Source: Thermoplasmata archaeon
GTDB taxonomy: Archaea; Thermoplasmatota; Thermoplasmata; UBA184
Assembly (NCBI GenBank): GCA_027314845.1
Contig: DAHVAA010000082.1
Span: 1 to 6,960, forward strand
Direction: 5' to 3'
Length of the DNA stretch: 6,960 bases
Made by a program: the position numbers and the translations under genes. This document shows positions 1 to 6,288 of the stretch, one piece after another. How positions within the stretch are numbered: the first letter of the stretch is position 1; every line of letters begins with the position of its first letter. The notes under the pieces were generated by a model. The model did no database searches. It saw nothing but the letters and a program-made list of their open reading frames with translations, and was not told the origin of the DNA.

Positions 1-1
1 G

Positions 2-337
2 AGCCCGGTGGGCGGCGTGCCGCCCTTCGTCATCGAGTGGCTGATCGGCGGAACGGCGAGCGGGACCGGCTGGGACCACAACCTCACCGTGGGCAAGAGC
101 GCGGGCTCCGTCACCGTCGTCGCGGCGATCAGCGACTCGGGCGGGGGCGCGAACCAGAGCTCCACGCTCACCGTGCATGTGAGCGCGGCGCCCACGAGCT
201 CGACCAGTCCCAGCTCCGCCTCATCGGACCTCTGGGAGTATCTCGCCTTCGGGGCCTTCGCCCTCGCGGCCGTGCTGGCGGTCGCGCTCCTCCTCACGCT
301 GCGACGCACGGAGCGCGAGCCCCGTCCGAAGCGCTGA
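2..337 (+). CDS. C-terminal end of a membrane-anchored PKD/Ig-like surface protein (5' truncated by window)
   Basis: This is the last 111 codons of a gene that begins before the window; the frame is open from base 2 to the TGA at 335-337. The visible protein starts inside a PKD-like or Ig-like beta-sandwich repeat. Its signature is a GG-x-PP-F-x-x-x-W strand at the start, then a G-S-V-T-V strand and a final D-S-G-G segment leading into a T-L-T-V-H-V strand. A linker of about 16 residues rich in Ser, Thr, Pro and Ala follows, then a single membrane segment of about 20 residues (roughly bases 239-301) and a basic tail ending R-P-K-R. This is the usual layout of an archaeal extracellular protein held by a C-terminal anchor. 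Two N-glycosylation sequons (N-L-T and N-Q-S) lie in the extracellular part. The function of the missing N-terminal part cannot be told from here. The gene converges on the phosphoesterase with only 22 bp between stop codons, and I see no clear terminator in that gap. Confidence 0.8.
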   Translation, partial: SPVGGVPPFVIEWLIGGTASGTGWDHNLTVGKSAGSVTVVAAISDSGGGANQSSTLTVHVSAAPTSSTSPSSASSDLWEYLAFGAFALAAVLAVALLLTLRRTEREPRPKR

Positions 338-359
338 GCCCGGCTGCACCCTGGCGGGA

Positions 360-1469
360 CTAGACGCGGTCGTCCGTCTCCCGGCCCTCGCGCACCGCGG
401 GGATGGCGATGGCCGCCGGGGTCGCGGAGCCCGCAACTCCAACGTCCCCGAGGACTCCCCCGCTCACGGCTCCCGCACCGCTCCCGGAAGTGGTCGTCGA
501 GTTGAAGCAGAACATGTCCTTCATCGGAGGATTCACGCTCCAGTTGTCCATGGCCCCGTGCCCGATGCGGCCCAGGCCCAGCAGCCATTCGGTCGTCGTG
601 AGGATGCTGTAGCTGTTGTAGTGGACCTGGGAGTAGTAGTCGTGGCAGGCGTACGGGCTCACCACCGCGGTGTAGATGTGGCCCCCGCCCACCGCGGTCC
701 CGTTCGAGCTCTGGGTGTCGTTCTTGAGGCTCTCATCGTAGGTGATGATCCAGGCCACGTGCGAGTTCAGGTACGGTCGCTGGGTCAGCAGGGGGTTGAG
801 CCAGTACTTCAGGGCCTGATCGCAGTAGTACAGCCCCGACTTCCAACAGGAGTTGGTCACGTTCGGAGCGAAGAACGCGTAGTCGGGCAGATTGCCTTGC
901 TGGAGCATGCTGTCCCATTGCACGTAGGTGAGATCGTGCGCCCGGCAGTAGCTCTGGTTGTCCCAGATGTCGCTGTAAAAGACGAAGGGATTGTGGGCCG
1001 CCCGGTAGTTCGAGGAACTGTTCGGGTTGCAGAGCCGGCCCATCCCCTGCATGTAGGCATCCCAGGTCAGCGCCGGGGTGTGGTTCTTGATCAGATCGAC
1101 GACGTTCGGGCGATTCATGACGTGGAGGTAGTTCGTCTCGATACCGGCCGTCGCGGCGAGATAGTTCGGGAACGAATAGTGGATCACGGAGTAGAACTGG
1201 GCGGCGACGGCGTAGTGGGGCCCGAGGTTTCGACCTTCGTAGGGGGTATTGTTGACCTTGTAGTAGGGCTGGTTCTCCATGAAGAGCACGTAGACGCGGC
1301 AGACCGGCGTGGGCGTTCCCTCCGCCTTCTGGCAGGGGGGTTCGGCCGCTACCAACGGGGCGCTCGTGGCCGCCCCGGCGTTCGAGAGGAACGCCCCGGC
1401 CGACGGCATCGCCATCACGATCGTCAGGATGACGACCCCGGTCACCAGCGCCCCTGTGAGCCCTCTCAT
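360..1469 (-). CDS. Secreted phosphoesterase, PF04185 family (acid phosphatase / phospholipase C-like)
   Basis: The predicted protein has 369 residues. It starts with a signal peptide (Arg2, then a hydrophobic stretch at about 8-24, and an A-G-A type cleavage region at about 24-33), so the enzyme should act outside the cell. Family landmarks appear in order: F-M-E-N-Q at 63-67 (E65 and N66 match metal ligands of AcpA-like enzymes), H-Y-S-F-P-N-Y-L at 97-104 with a G at 109, I-T-Y-D-E at 242-246 (second metal site), G-G-G-H-I-Y...S-P at 261-272, and H-Y-N-S-Y-S...E-W-L-L-G-L at 283-299. Family members hydrolyse phosphomonoesters or phospholipid head groups; the substrate here cannot be read from sequence. 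Eight cysteines and nine N-x-S/T sequons suit an extracellular glycoprotein. The last 45 residues are a Gly/Ala/Ser/Thr-rich tail with no convincing anchor. I chose the ATG at 1469 because it places the signal peptide at the N terminus; an in-frame TTG at 1538 would add 23 mostly basic residues and has no good ribosome binding site. The open + strand frames across this gene are shadows. Confidence 0.85.
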   Translation of the reverse strand: MRGLTGALVTGVVILTIVMAMPSAGAFLSNAGAATSAPLVAAEPPCQKAEGTPTPVCRVYVLFMENQPYYKVNNTPYEGRNLGPHYAVAAQFYSVIHYSFPNYLAATAGIETNYLHVMNRPNVVDLIKNHTPALTWDAYMQGMGRLCNPNSSSNYRAAHNPFVFYSDIWDNQSYCRAHDLTYVQWDSMLQQGNLPDYAFFAPNVTNSCWKSGLYYCDQALKYWLNPLLTQRPYLNSHVAWIITYDESLKNDTQSSNGTAVGGGHIYTAVVSPYACHDYYSQVHYNSYSILTTTEWLLGLGRIGHGAMDNWSVNPPMKDMFCFNSTTTSGSGAGAVSGGVLGDVGVAGSATPAAIAIPAVREGRETDDRV

Positions 1470-1572
1470 CCTTCCGTTCCGTCCTGCGTACGTGATGCGT
1501 GTCCCGATAGACCCCCCGCGGGCCCGGAAGTTACGCAAGGGGTACGGGCGGAGCCCGATACATCATCATACA

Positions 1573-1580
1573 GATTATAC
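1573..1580 (-). promoter_or_regulatory. TATA-like element for the phosphoesterase gene
   Basis: Read on the minus strand, this is GTATAATC, inside an A/T-rich island (1558-1580) that stands out in a GC-rich region. An archaeal start site about 25 nt downstream would fall near 1548-1550. That gives a leader of about 80 nt to the ATG at 1469, or about 10 nt to the TTG at 1538. A second, weaker candidate on the same strand lies around 1556-1562. No convincing BRE is seen beside it. The call rests on composition and position only. Confidence 0.35.
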
Positions 1581-1714
1581 CTCCGCTCCGGACCGAGGTG
1601 CCGGGAACCGTCCGAATAGTTTTGTGCGACCGTTGACACCTCGAATGAACTAACCGCAACGTGGGGGGGTCGAGCACGGAAGTTACCCTCGGAACGGGTC
1701 TGCGGCGGCGTCGA

Positions 1715-1720
1715 GGAGGT
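1715..1720 (+). promoter_or_regulatory. Shine-Dalgarno site of the flippase gene
   Basis: GGAGGT lies 11 nt before the ATG at 1732. It is a full-strength match to the anti-SD core with slightly long spacing, and it supports 1732 as the start over the in-frame ATG at 1762. A clear TATA box at the expected distance is missing. The only A/T-rich run on this strand in the divergent gap is around 1612-1622, about 110 nt upstream, so the promoter of this gene is unresolved. Confidence 0.55.
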
Positions 1721-1731
1721 GTCCGGCTCTT

Positions 1732-3375
1732 ATGCCCGCGCTGTTGACCCCCGCCCAGTCCATGACCACGTCGGTGCGCACCATCAACGGCGGTCACGCC
1801 AACGCGATCATCAGCCTCGGGCGCGGCACATCGGTGATGGTGGTCAGCACCATCCTGCTTCTTCTGTTCAACTTCATCGGACGAGTGGCCGTCGCACGCC
1901 ACCTCAGCCTCGCGGAGTTCGGGGACTTCAGCCTCGCGATCTCGTTCACCGGATTGCTCGCGCTCCTCGCCCTGCTCGGGCTCCACCAGGCCATCGCTCG
2001 GACCCTCGCCCACGAGCCGGACCCCGGGATGCGCCTCAAGGTCGTCCGGCTCGGGATGACCGTCACGGTCATCGCCGGGGCGGTCTCGACGACGGCGGTC
2101 TACTTCCTGGCGCCCGACCTCGCCCTGCTGTTCAACCCGGGGGGGACCCCGGGGAACCTCGTCGACCTGACGCTCGTCTTCCAGCTGTTCTCGGTCACCC
2201 TGGCCATGTCGCTGGGAACGATGCTCCTCGCGGCGATCTTCCAGGGCTTCGAGAACGCCGCCCCGAACGCGTGGTTCTACCAGGTGGCCCAGCCCGCCGC
2301 GTTCGTCGTCTTCGTGCTGGTCTTCCTTTCCTTCCACCTGACGCTGTACCTGGCCAGCGTCGCATGGGTCCTCTCGAACGTGACGATGTTCGCTGGGATC
2401 GTCATCTACACCGTGTTCAAGCTCCCGGCGCGGCTTCCCCGGGTACCCATACCCGCGCGGCCGATCAAAGGGCTGTTCGGCCTGAGTATCGCCCTATGGG
2501 GCGTCACGACGATGCAGTTCGTCACGGCCTATGCCGACACTTTGATCCTGGGCGCGTTCTGGCCCGAAAGCAGCGTCGGCATCTACTCGGCGGCGTTGAC
2601 CCTGGGGCGGCTCCTTCTCGCCGGGAGCGGAGCGGTGACGTTCATCTTCCTACCGGTGGCCGCCCGGCTGCACCGGGAGAACGACATGGACTCGCTCCGG
2701 CGGGTCTTCGTGACCTCGACCCGCTGGATCCTCGTGATCACGATGCCCCTGTTCTACCTCTTCGTGCTCATGCCCGGTCCCTCCTTGGACGCGGTCTACG
2801 GGTCGGCCTACCTGGCCGGTTCGGCCGCCCTCGCCATCGTGACGGTGGGGGCCTTCATCTCGGCCATCGTGGGGCCGGTCAACTCCTGCCTCGCCGGACT
2901 GGGGATGACCCGACAGCTGTTCCTCACGAGCGTCGCGGCGGCCACGACGAACATCGTGCTCAGCTTCGCGCTCATCCCCACGTACGGCCTGTTGGGGGGG
3001 TCGATCTCATGGGCGGTCGCCCGGGCGATCTATCCCTTGACCGGGCTGGTCGCCCTCTACGCGTCCCACCAGATCACCCCGTTCCGGCGCTCGCTCCTCG
3101 CACCGCTCGGGATCTCCCTGGCGGTCGGGGTACCGCTCTTCTACGTGCTCGGGCGGATCCCTCTGCCCTACTGGGCCGTGTACCCGCTCTTCTTCCTCGG
3201 CGTGGGCATCTTCCTCTTGGCGCTGTTCGCGACCCGGAGCATCGAGGAGGGGGATCTGGTGGCGTTCGAATACATCGAGGCGGCGATCGGGCGTTCCTTT
3301 CCGCGGGTGCACCGCCTCCTCGAGCGCGGGCTTCCCTCCGCCGTACCGACGCCGGAGGCTCCGCCGACGGCGTGA
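1732..3375 (+). CDS. Wzx-type polysaccharide/lipid-linked glycan flippase (MOP superfamily)
   Basis: The 547-residue protein is very hydrophobic and has about 14 predicted membrane segments (roughly 33-50, 67-85, 107-127, 148-170, 187-206, 208-228, 250-270, 285-308, 331-348, 363-383, 398-414, 418-440, 453-472 and 481-501). Length and layout match the polysaccharide biosynthesis exporters (PF01943 with a PF14667-like C-terminal half). Family-typical spots are A-x-E-F-G-D-F-S near 61-67, the Q-G-F-E loop at 171-174 before a long TM pair, the Y-A-D-T-L-I-L-G segment at 267-274 opening the second half, and the cytoplasmic E-E-G-D-L-V-A-F-E tail after the last TM. Such proteins move lipid-linked sugars or oligosaccharides from the inner to the outer face of the membrane. 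It is followed directly by a GT4 glycosyltransferase, probably in the same transcript, and a second glycosyltransferase lies downstream. This supports a role in surface glycan export, whether N-glycan precursor or exopolysaccharide. The family is certain enough; the substrate is unknown. Confidence 0.9.
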   Translation: MPALLTPAQSMTTSVRTINGGHANAIISLGRGTSVMVVSTILLLLFNFIGRVAVARHLSLAEFGDFSLAISFTGLLALLALLGLHQAIARTLAHEPDPGMRLKVVRLGMTVTVIAGAVSTTAVYFLAPDLALLFNPGGTPGNLVDLTLVFQLFSVTLAMSLGTMLLAAIFQGFENAAPNAWFYQVAQPAAFVVFVLVFLSFHLTLYLASVAWVLSNVTMFAGIVIYTVFKLPARLPRVPIPARPIKGLFGLSIALWGVTTMQFVTAYADTLILGAFWPESSVGIYSAALTLGRLLLAGSGAVTFIFLPVAARLHRENDMDSLRRVFVTSTRWILVITMPLFYLFVLMPGPSLDAVYGSAYLAGSAALAIVTVGAFISAIVGPVNSCLAGLGMTRQLFLTSVAAATTNIVLSFALIPTYGLLGGSISWAVARAIYPLTGLVALYASHQITPFRRSLLAPLGISLAVGVPLFYVLGRIPLPYWAVYPLFFLGVGIFLLALFATRSIEEGDLVAFEYIEAAIGRSFPRVHRLLERGLPSAVPTPEAPPTA

Positions 3376-3401
3376 GCCGGATCGGTCCGGGGGGCTCGTC
3401 G

Positions 3402-4622
3402 ATGGTGGAGGGTGGCGGTGGGCCGGCGGTCCGCGCCGACGCCCCGATCACGACCATCATCCCGCTCCCGCCCTCGTACCGTGGGGGGACGGAGGAGTAC
3501 GCCTACCGCGTCGCGGTCCGCGTCGGCCGGGCGACCCCGGCCCGCATCCTCACGACTCGGGTCCGGTGGGGGCATGATCCCGTCCCGCTGCCCACCGAGG
3601 ATCTTCCCATCGAGTACCTCCCCGGACACGAGGTCTTCCAACGGCCGGTGGTCAACGGGAGGGCGCTCGCCCGGGTGCGCGCTGCGGTCCGGGAATCCTC
3701 CTTGGTCCATCTTCACATGCCGTTCCCCCGAGTCGAGGCCCGGGTCGCCCGCTGGTGCTCGGAGTCGGGTGTACCGCTCGTGCTCACCTACCATATGGAT
3801 GCGGACTTCGCCGGCGCCTCGGGAATCCCGGGCGCGGGGCTCGTCACGTGGGTCTACCGCCGGTGGTCTGCCGTTCCGGCGCTGCGCGGCGCGACGGCCG
3901 TTGTCTCGAACAGCCGCGGGTACGCCGAGGCGTCCGCGGTGCTCTCGAAATATCTCTCGAAGGTGCGCGTCATCTACAAGGGGGTCGACGTGGACCGCCT
4001 CGGGCTCGACGGGCCCGCCACGGACCCGGCCGAGCTGACGAGGCTCTTTCCGGAGTCGGGTCCCAGGGACCGCCGGGTCCTCTTCGTCGGCCGGATGGTC
4101 CCCTACAAGGGGCTGCGATACCTCCTCTCGGCGACAGAGACCCTGGTCCGGGAGGGACGTGGGGTGCAGCTCTACCTCGCCGGACGGGGACCCGAGCGAC
4201 CTTCGCTCGAGCGCTGGGTCGCCCAACGGGGCCTGGCCGGTCGAGTCCACTTCCTGGGGTTCGTCCCCGACGATCGCCTCGGGCGGATGTACCGCGGAGC
4301 CGATGTCGTCGCCTGCCCATCGACCAGCCTCATGGAGTCCACCGCGACCTGCCTCGAGGAGGCGGCGGCCTTCGGTGTCCCCATCCTGGGCTCGGCGCTC
4401 CCCGGCGCGGACGAGAGCCTCCCGAACGACGGGGTCCACGGGCTCCTGGTCGCCCCGAAGGATGCCCGGGCGGTCGCGGGAGGCCTGCGGACCCTCCTCG
4501 ATCATCCCCCGCCCCGCGGCACCGCCCGCTTCCGTAGCTGGAACGAGACCGCCGACGAGTACCTGGCGCTCTTTCGGGAGCTCCGCGAAGAACGCGGCCC
4601 AAGCCGCCGTACGGGGCCGTGA
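3402..4622 (+). CDS. GT4-family (GT-B fold) glycosyltransferase
   Basis: The predicted protein has 406 residues, a normal GT4 length. The N-terminal Rossmann half opens with I-I-P-L-P-P-S-Y-R-G-G-T-E-E-Y (19-33, the usual acceptor-side Gly loop). It continues through L-V-H-L-H-M-P-F (101-108), L-T-Y-H-M-D (128-133) and V-V-S-N-S (167-171). The C-terminal donor-binding half begins with V-L-F-V-G-R-M-V-P-Y-K-G (226-237), where R231 and K236 are the usual nucleotide-diphosphate contacts. It then has A-G-x-G-P-E (260-265), V-H-F-L-G-F-V (282-288) and the E-x7-E motif, E312 and E320, before A-F-G-V-P. All expected catalytic and donor residues are present, so the enzyme should be an active retaining transferase using a nucleotide sugar; the sugar cannot be assigned. 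There is no membrane segment, so it is cytoplasmic or peripheral. The start is uncertain: ATG 3402 has a G-run 7 nt upstream, whereas GTG 3372 overlaps the flippase stop as GTGA and has GGAGG 13 nt upstream. Either start leaves the fold intact. It is probably cotranscribed with the flippase. Confidence 0.88.
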   Translation: MVEGGGGPAVRADAPITTIIPLPPSYRGGTEEYAYRVAVRVGRATPARILTTRVRWGHDPVPLPTEDLPIEYLPGHEVFQRPVVNGRALARVRAAVRESSLVHLHMPFPRVEARVARWCSESGVPLVLTYHMDADFAGASGIPGAGLVTWVYRRWSAVPALRGATAVVSNSRGYAEASAVLSKYLSKVRVIYKGVDVDRLGLDGPATDPAELTRLFPESGPRDRRVLFVGRMVPYKGLRYLLSATETLVREGRGVQLYLAGRGPERPSLERWVAQRGLAGRVHFLGFVPDDRLGRMYRGADVVACPSTSLMESTATCLEEAAAFGVPILGSALPGADESLPNDGVHGLLVAPKDARAVAGGLRTLLDHPPPRGTARFRSWNETADEYLALFRELREERGPSRRTGP

Positions 4623-4681
4623 GCTCGAACCGCGGTCGTGCGCATAGGGACAGACGGATGCGTGTGCGGACGATATGCGGA

Positions 4682-4690
4682 GATATACGC
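4682..4690 (+). promoter_or_regulatory. Weak alternative TATA-like element upstream of the GT2 gene
   Basis: GATATACGC sits in three imperfect tandem units (4672-4681, 4682-4693 and 4694-4703), each with an A-T-A/A-T-A-C core followed by a G-rich end. It could be a second, more distal promoter for the GT2 gene. It is weaker than the element at 4755-4763 and its distance to the ATG is less typical of a short archaeal leader. Confidence 0.15.
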
Positions 4691-4708
4691 GGGAATACGT
4701 GGGCCTGC

Positions 4709-4752
4709 GGTCAGAGCGTGCGAGGAAGAGCGTCGAGATACCCGCTCTGGCC
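4709..4752 (+). other. Inverted repeat / potential hairpin just upstream of the GT2 promoter
   Basis: The arm GGTCAGAGCG (4709-4718) pairs with CGCTCTGGCC (4743-4752) over ten positions, nine Watson-Crick and one G-U, across a 24-nt loop. The second arm ends three bases before the TATA-like element at 4755-4763. It could be a 3' end structure for the flippase-GT4 transcript or paired operator half-sites for the GT2 gene. There is no U-tract directly after it, so a classic terminator is not supported. Confidence 0.35.
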
Positions 4753-4754
4753 AA

Positions 4755-4763
4755 CATTTATCA
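4755..4763 (+). promoter_or_regulatory. TATA-like element of the GT2 gene
   Basis: CATTTATCA is centred about 54 nt before the ATG at 4813. With start sites usually about 25 nt below an archaeal TATA box, the leader would be near 28 nt and would hold the GGAAGGT at 4802-4808 as ribosome binding site. This supports a separate transcription unit for the GT2 gene. It also argues against the longer reading frame that begins at 4675, because that start would lie upstream of the promoter. Confidence 0.5.
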
Positions 4764-4812
4764 TCCGCGCTCAGGTCCGTCCCATCCCCGCACCGGGTGT
4801 GGGAAGGTATCC

Positions 4813-6192
4813 ATGGCATCTCCATCCCCCCGCGTCGTTGAGTTTGGCCCCGCGGGGGGACTCGATTGGCTGCGCCAGCTGGACGCGATCGTCGTCCTGC
4901 CGACCCTGAACGAGAAGGACGGGCTCGCGCAGACGTTCTCGAAGATCCCCCTCACCTCGCTCGCGCGCGAAGGTCACCGTGTCGGCGCGGTCATCATCGA
5001 TGGAGGGTCCACCGACGGCACGCTCGACGTGGCCCGTGGGCTGGGTCTGACCATCCTCCATCAATCCACCCGGGGCAAAGGCATGGCGGTCCGGGAAGCG
5101 CTCCGGTGGGTGGACTCCCTCGGGGTCCCGTTCGCCCTGGTCATGGACGCGGACTGCACCTATCCACCGGAGATGATCGGGCCGAGCCTGACGCTCCTCA
5201 AGGCCGGAGGACAGCTCGTGGTCGGGGTGCGGAACCCGGTCCAGATCGGTCCTCTCGGGGCGCGCGACATCGTGCACCGGGTCGGTAACGCGCTCCTGAA
5301 CTGGATGGCTTCGAATGCCACGGGGCAGTCGATCCTCGACCTCTGCAGTGGCTTCTACGCCCTCGACCTCCGCACGGGCCTCACCGGAGGTCTTACGGCC
5401 GCCGGCTTCGAGATCGAGTCGGAGCTCTTCATCAAGGCGCATCGGGCGGGCCTCCGCGTGGTGCAGATCCCGATCGCCTACCGCAGCCGGGTCGGCGAGG
5501 CCAAGCTGCGGGCCTTCCACGACGGAGCTCGCATCTTCGTGGCCATCCTGCGTGCGGGTCGGGCGACCCCCCCGGGGATCGCCGAGACCCCCCACGGGAA
5601 GAGCCCCCTCGTCCGCGAGCTCCTCTCGGCCTGCTTCGTCCACGGCAGCCGCGAGCTGATCCTTCTCACGCACCCGGATCGGATGTCGGAGGCGAACCGC
5701 CTGGTGACCGAGCTGGAGGGAAGCTCGTTCGGGCACGCGCGGATCGTCCCGACCTGGAGCCCGACGCCGATCTCTCGAGGAGAGACGCCGGGATCCGCCC
5801 TCTGGCCCGGCATCGCCGTCCTCACGCTCGGCGCCTCGGAGCGGGGCGCGCCCGATTCGGGCCCGATGGCGATGTACCTCCCCAACACACGGCGTGCCAT
5901 CCGCTTGGACTTCGACCCGGAGCTCCTCTCGGGATCGCAGGGGAAGCCCGAACCTGAGCACGACCCGCGGGACGCTCGGTCCGGCGGTCGACGGGAGCTC
6001 TCACGGACGACACGCTATCTTCGATCGATCTCCACCCTCGGCTCGACGCTCGATGCGAGCGGCTTCGAGAAGGAGATGCTCCTTCACGGCGCGAACGGTC
6101 TCAAGGGCACCAAGCTCCGGACGACCGACCTGCCGGTTTCCTCCGAACCCTCCTACCCCTTCGGGGCGTCGGAGGATCGGAGCACCTCGTGA
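4813..6192 (+). CDS. GT2 glycosyltransferase, polyprenyl-phosphate sugar synthase-like, with unassigned C-terminal extension
   Basis: The predicted protein has 459 residues. Residues 24-250 form a GT-A (family 2) domain of the dolichyl-phosphate mannose/glucose synthase type. Its motifs are V-V-L-P-T-L-N-E (27-34), I-I-D-G-G-S-T-D-G-T (61-70), R-G-K-G (87-90), the metal-binding D-A-D with C-T-Y-P-P-E (112-120), L-D-L-C-S-G-F (175-181), G-F-E-I-E-S-E-L (198-205) and P-I-x-Y-R-x-R-x-G-E-A-K-L (220-232). Such enzymes move a sugar from a nucleotide donor to a polyprenyl phosphate or a growing lipid-linked glycan on the cytoplasmic side. Unlike many relatives there are no C-terminal membrane segments. 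Instead about 210 residues follow (251-459). They comprise a possibly folded part (about 265-375, including H-G-S-R-E-L-I-L-L-T-H-P-D-R), a polar, probably disordered stretch (about 383-405) and a final segment I cannot classify. Reading stays uninterrupted in the same frame, so no frameshift is evident. I chose ATG 4813 because GGAAGGT precedes it and a TATA-like element lies about 54 nt upstream; the frame extends to an ATG at 4675, but those 46 extra residues look untranslated. Confidence 0.87.
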   Translation: MASPSPRVVEFGPAGGLDWLRQLDAIVVLPTLNEKDGLAQTFSKIPLTSLAREGHRVGAVIIDGGSTDGTLDVARGLGLTILHQSTRGKGMAVREALRWVDSLGVPFALVMDADCTYPPEMIGPSLTLLKAGGQLVVGVRNPVQIGPLGARDIVHRVGNALLNWMASNATGQSILDLCSGFYALDLRTGLTGGLTAAGFEIESELFIKAHRAGLRVVQIPIAYRSRVGEAKLRAFHDGARIFVAILRAGRATPPGIAETPHGKSPLVRELLSACFVHGSRELILLTHPDRMSEANRLVTELEGSSFGHARIVPTWSPTPISRGETPGSALWPGIAVLTLGASERGAPDSGPMAMYLPNTRRAIRLDFDPELLSGSQGKPEPEHDPRDARSGGRRELSRTTRYLRSISTLGSTLDASGFEKEMLLHGANGLKGTKLRTTDLPVSSEPSYPFGASEDRSTS

Positions 6193-6201
6193 ACGAAGGC
6201 G

Positions 6202-6233
6202 GGCCCCGCGCCAGGACGCGAGACCCCGGGGCC
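6202..6233 (+). terminator. GC-rich hairpin after the GT2 stop codon (possible 3' end structure)
   Basis: GGCCCCG (6202-6208) pairs perfectly with CGGGGCC (6227-6233) over an 18-nt loop. A smaller alternative stem CGCG/CGCG (6207-6210 with 6217-6220) overlaps it. It begins ten bases after the GT2 stop codon. No T-run follows, and archaeal termination usually depends on T-runs, so it may stabilise the 3' end or simply reflect high GC content. Confidence 0.25.
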
Positions 6234-6270
6234 GGCACCGGTTAGGGACCTAGCGAAACGTGAGCGCGGT

Positions 6271-6284
6271 CGTCCACGTGGACG
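6271..6284. promoter_or_regulatory. Perfect 14-bp palindrome upstream of cysC (candidate operator)
   Basis: CGTCCACGTGGACG equals its own reverse complement over all 14 bases. It ends four bases before the A/T-rich TATA-like element at 6289-6295, where a bound protein would touch BRE/TFB contacts. A dimeric helix-turn-helix regulator would bind such a site. No regulator gene lies in the window, so the link to cysC control is inferred from position alone. Confidence 0.4.
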
Positions 6285-6288
6285 CAGA

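Noticed and set aside
1545..1557. CGGGC-gga-GCCCG mini-hairpin near the phosphoesterase 5' region
   Set aside because: A 5-bp stem in GC-rich DNA is not informative and no T-run follows on either strand.
558..1619. 353-codon + strand frame antisense to the phosphoesterase
   Set aside because: It has Val/Arg/Gly-rich low-information content and no motif, and the opposite strand carries all the PF04185 landmarks in order.
1594..1643. 7-bp inverted repeat CGAGGTG / CACCTCG in the divergent promoter gap
   Set aside because: The arms are short and 36 nt apart; such pairs are expected by chance in GC-rich sequence.
1719..3371. A + strand frame open across the whole flippase gene, continuous with the GT4 frame (967 codons in all)
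   Set aside because: The upstream part is Arg/Pro/Gly-rich with no domain, while the other frame encodes an evident 14-TM flippase. Only the portion after about 3372/3402 is a real gene. High GC lowers stop frequency and makes such frames common.
3168..4757. 529-codon minus-strand frame across GT4
   Set aside because: It is a compositional shadow full of Arg, Gly, Pro and Glu with no domain; the GT4 motifs on the + strand are unambiguous.
4675..4812. 46-codon N-terminal extension of the GT2 gene from an ATG at 4675
   Set aside because: It crosses the inverted repeat and the TATA-like element, has no ribosome binding site and adds residues without family resemblance before the catalytic domain.
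4771..5961. 396-codon minus-strand frame across GT2
   Set aside because: It has the same shadow composition. The GT2 motifs on the + strand explain the region.
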